From the NCBI GenBank assembly GCA_030674185.1, contig CM060312.1, positions 6,107,528 through 6,140,027 on the forward strand: 32,500 bases of DNA, in the 5' to 3' direction. Below, piece by piece: positions 29,546 through 32,500 of the stretch. The position numbers were made by a program, and so were the translations under genes. The stretch's first letter is position 1; every line of letters starts with the position of its first letter. The notes beneath the pieces are model-generated. The model was not told where the DNA came from and ran no database searches. It worked only from the letters and a program-made list of their open reading frames with translations. This stretch comes from Monoplex corrugatus. Its lineage: Eukaryota; Mollusca; Gastropoda; Littorinimorpha; Ranellidae.

Positions 29546-30312
29546 TTGTCAGAAAATGAAAGGGACCTACAGAATCTTGTGAATATACTAGAAACAGAAA
29601 GCAAAGGTAAGGGGTTGGAACTAAACAGCAGGAAGACTGAAGTCATGGTGATCAGTAAAAAACATGAAATCCCCTCATGCAGGATAACAGCAAATGGCAC
29701 AACCTTGATACAGGTTAATAAGTTCAAATACCTGGGAACGGTCATTTCATCAGACGGCAGATGCACATCGGAAATAGCTGGCAGAATCGGCCAAGCCAAA
29801 ACAGCATTCAAGAAGATGACAAGCATTCTTACCAACAAATGCCTATCAATTAACATAAGAAAGAGAGTCCTTGAATGTTATATAGAACCAATACTGTTGT
29901 ACGGATGCGAGGCGTGGACAGTCAGCAAGCAAAGCCAGAGCACGATCGAGGCAACCGAGATGTGGTTTCTCAGAAGAATGTTGAGAGTTCCATGGACAGC
30001 AAAGAAAACAAACGAGACAGTCTTGATGGAGGCAGACACAAGTAGATCACTCATAAGGAAGATTAGGAAAAGACAAGCAACATTTATAGGCCATTTTATG
30101 AGGAAGGGGGATTTGGAGCACCTGGTCACAACGGGAAAGCTGGAGGGAAAGAGAGCACCAGGTAGACCCAGGGAGAGAATGCTGGACGGACTTTCAGCGT
30201 GGCTGGTGATGAAGAGGGTTTGGGAGATGCTGGGGGCAACGAGAGATAGAGATGGTTGGAAGTCCATGGTCGCCAACGCCATGCGGCAAGGCACCTGATG
30301 ATAATGATGATG
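29546..30312 (+). mobile_element. RTE-like LINE, second 5'-truncated copy with ATG-repeat tail
   Basis: This copy begins in ORF2 about 75 bp further upstream than the copy at 27293 and ends TGATAATGATGATGATA. The upstream junction lies near TTTGTATTTTGTCAGAAAATG. I could not find an exact target-site duplication: TACGTCTGTGTTTGTG upstream and TACGTGTGTCTGTATATGTG downstream are only similar. It lies about 2.3 kb from its sister copy in the same orientation. Confidence 0.88.
29551..30298 (+). pseudogene. ORF2 C-terminus of the RTE-like LINE, unbroken frame
   Basis: About 248 codons run without a stop or frameshift: SENERDLQNLVNILE, KKGLELN-like KGKGLELNSRKTEVMVISKK, QVNKFKYLGTVISSDGRC, LLYGCEAWTVSKQ, RRMLRVPWTAKKTNE, RKIRKRQATFIGHFMRKGD, GKRAPGRPRERMLDGLSAW, then RVWEMLGATRDRDG and stop at 30296-30298. 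It is the same family as 27293-27970, with differences at scattered positions. An upstream ATG at 29495 belongs to flanking DNA, so the open frame from there is a fusion of flank and LINE. No catalytic RT or endonuclease domain is present, hence not functional by itself. The intact frame suggests a relatively young insertion. Confidence 0.92.
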
Positions 30313-30584
30313 ATACGTGTGTCTGTATATGTGTGACTATGCTCCATGTTGAATTCATAAAGGCGGAATAATGGCTGGGCAAGACCACTTGGTTGGTCGT
30401 GAAGAACGGACGGGAGCATAAATCAGAATGGATAATGAAGCAGAGGGCCCAGCGTGATGCTGTAGAAATTGGCAGAAGAAAAAAAAAACCCACACTTGCT
30501 GCCATCCGCCGTGAAGACTTGGTTCTCATAATTAGCAGACAGCCCCTTTTGCGTGTTGAAGCAATTGTGTTAGTTATCACTAAG
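30313..30584. other. Unique sequence, no gene assigned
   Basis: A Lys/Arg-rich frame (30393-30662) with EWIMKQRAQRDAVEIGRRKK has no recognised domain, and its end lies in the compound satellite. I do not call it a gene. Confidence 0.4.
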
Positions 30585-31740
<1,156 letters not shown>

Positions 31741-31919
31741 GTAGATGGGTGGGTGGGTGAGTGAGTGAATGTATGTGTGTCTGTGTGTGTGGGTGTGTGT
31801 GTGTGTATGGGAGTGAGTGTGTGTGGGGGTGTGAGTGTGTGGGTGTGGGTGAATGTGTGTGTGTGTGGGTGAGTGGATGAGTGTGTGTGTGTGAGTGCAT
31901 GTATGTGTGTGTGTGTTTT
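31741..31919. repeat. Degenerate GT/GGGT/GAGT low-complexity tract
   Basis: GT-rich sequence with GGGTG, GAGTG and GAATG interruptions continues the last satellite spacer and ends in a GA-rich stretch at 31919-31966 that belongs to the next repeat's edge. Confidence 0.9.
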
Positions 31920-32260
31920 AGAGAGAGAGAGAAAGAGAGAGAAATGATAGGGGATATAGAGAGAGAATACAAATGTGCGTGTGTCAGCAGTAATGAATAA
32001 GGAAGCAACAGGTTTTCCCCATCCAGCACTGATCTTTGATCTACCTGTCGATACCAGTGTACAGAAATAACACTCACAAACTTTCTGCTAAACAATTTGT
32101 TCATCCATCCGCCAAGGTGAAATTTCTCACCAAAACCCAGTTCTGAGTCACTGCAAATCGTTAGCTTTAAGAAACGCAACTTGTTTGTATTGTGAGAACA
32201 CTTTCTTCCGCCTCCTGATAGTCCGCAAGTTTCATGTTATATTCTGATAGGCAGCGACCT
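31920..32260 (-). repeat. Unclassified dispersed repeat, copy 2
   Basis: The reverse complement matches 5405-5755. Shared blocks include GCAGTGACTCAGAACTG (32138-32154 on plus as its complement), GTTTAGCAGAAAGT, TTATTTCTGTACACTGG and CTGTTGCTTCCTTAT. The pyrimidine-rich 3' side corresponds to the GA-rich stretch here. The minus frame 31631-32179 passes over it but shares no conserved peptide with copy 1, arguing against coding. Confidence 0.8.
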
Positions 32261-32500
32261 GAGACATGAAAACCCTGGCTTTCAAGGCTTAAAATGTCCC
32301 ACAGTACTGCAGGTGTTCAAACTCCAAGTAGTATCTATCAGGAGGGTAAATTGCCCTGAGGCGCCTGATCACATTTGAGGCGTGGTTCATGCCGAGGTGA
32401 TGGATAAACTGACAACTGCAGAAGGACACTCAGGGGTCATGACCTTGATCTTGAACCTTGTCCTCCAGACTTACGCATTTGCGACTCCTGGATGGTTCAC
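32261..32500. other. Unique sequence at right edge
   Basis: No repeat, pol III box or coding motif was recognised in the last 240 bp. Confidence 0.5.

Noticed and set aside
29505..30330. Target-site duplication for the second RTE-like LINE copy (TACGT...GTCTGT on both sides)
   Set aside because: The two sequences are only similar and GT-rich, and no exact repeat adjoins the element ends.

Overview
This window looks like non-coding, repeat-saturated intergenic DNA from an invertebrate animal nucleus. I find no intact cellular gene, no splice-supported exon, no canonical tRNA or rRNA gene and no CRISPR array. Long GT/CA, CT/GA and TATG microsatellites, several kilobase-scale minisatellites, tRNA-derived SINEs and 5'-truncated LINE tails all point to a metazoan. 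The mix of CR1/L2-like, RTE-like and possible R2/NeSL-like LINE remnants, and a SINE carrying a GCACGTTAAAGATCC-type motif, fits a lophotrochozoan, perhaps a gastropod mollusc. That placement is an inference from memory and was not searched.

Layout. 1-658: a 70-bp minisatellite cut by the window edge. 945-1168: a tRNA-like SINE (minus). 1488-1970: a mixed trinucleotide array. 2140-4033: a TATG microsatellite zone containing two unrelated LINE 3' ends (a zinc-finger-ended ORF2 tail and a CR1/L2-like tail). 4205-5095: a degenerate 23-bp minisatellite. 5097-6716: a cluster of SINE pieces in both orientations plus an unclassified dispersed repeat. 6919-7700: CA and CT simple repeats. 7985-8140: a SINE-like fragment. 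8277-8760: a GT run and a possible R2/NeSL-like LINE tail. 9616-9729: three 38-bp repeats. 9924-10380: GT/CT repeats. 10720-13600: a 2.9-kb minisatellite with 30- to 35-bp units. 14132-15142: a 23-bp minisatellite. 15385-15760: a dispersed repeat whose inverted partner is at 20790-21250. 17039-17583: an insertion with a 13-bp target-site duplication. 18203-18648: the fullest SINE copy. 20335-20502: an RTE-like LINE tail (minus). 22874-24727: a 42-bp minisatellite. 25040-25275: a tRNA-like SINE. 26036-26217: a CA run. 27293-27978 and 29546-30312: two close copies of the RTE-like LINE tail. 28866-29467: GT repeats with a 181-bp duplication. 30585-31740: a compound satellite. 31920-32260: the second copy of the 5405-5755 repeat.

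How it works together. The only protein-coding signal is the C-terminal part of ORF2 from at least four LINE lineages. All are 5'-truncated, as expected from incomplete target-primed reverse transcription, and several end in short tandem tails. The SINEs carry pol III-type A and B boxes and would depend on LINE machinery in trans. The long open frames over the 30-bp and 42-bp minisatellites arise because the unit length is a multiple of three and the frames lack stops; I do not treat them as genes. The most interesting items are the paired inverted repeats of unknown class, the LINE tails inside a microsatellite, the motif shared by two SINE families, and the compound satellite at 30.6-31.7 kb.
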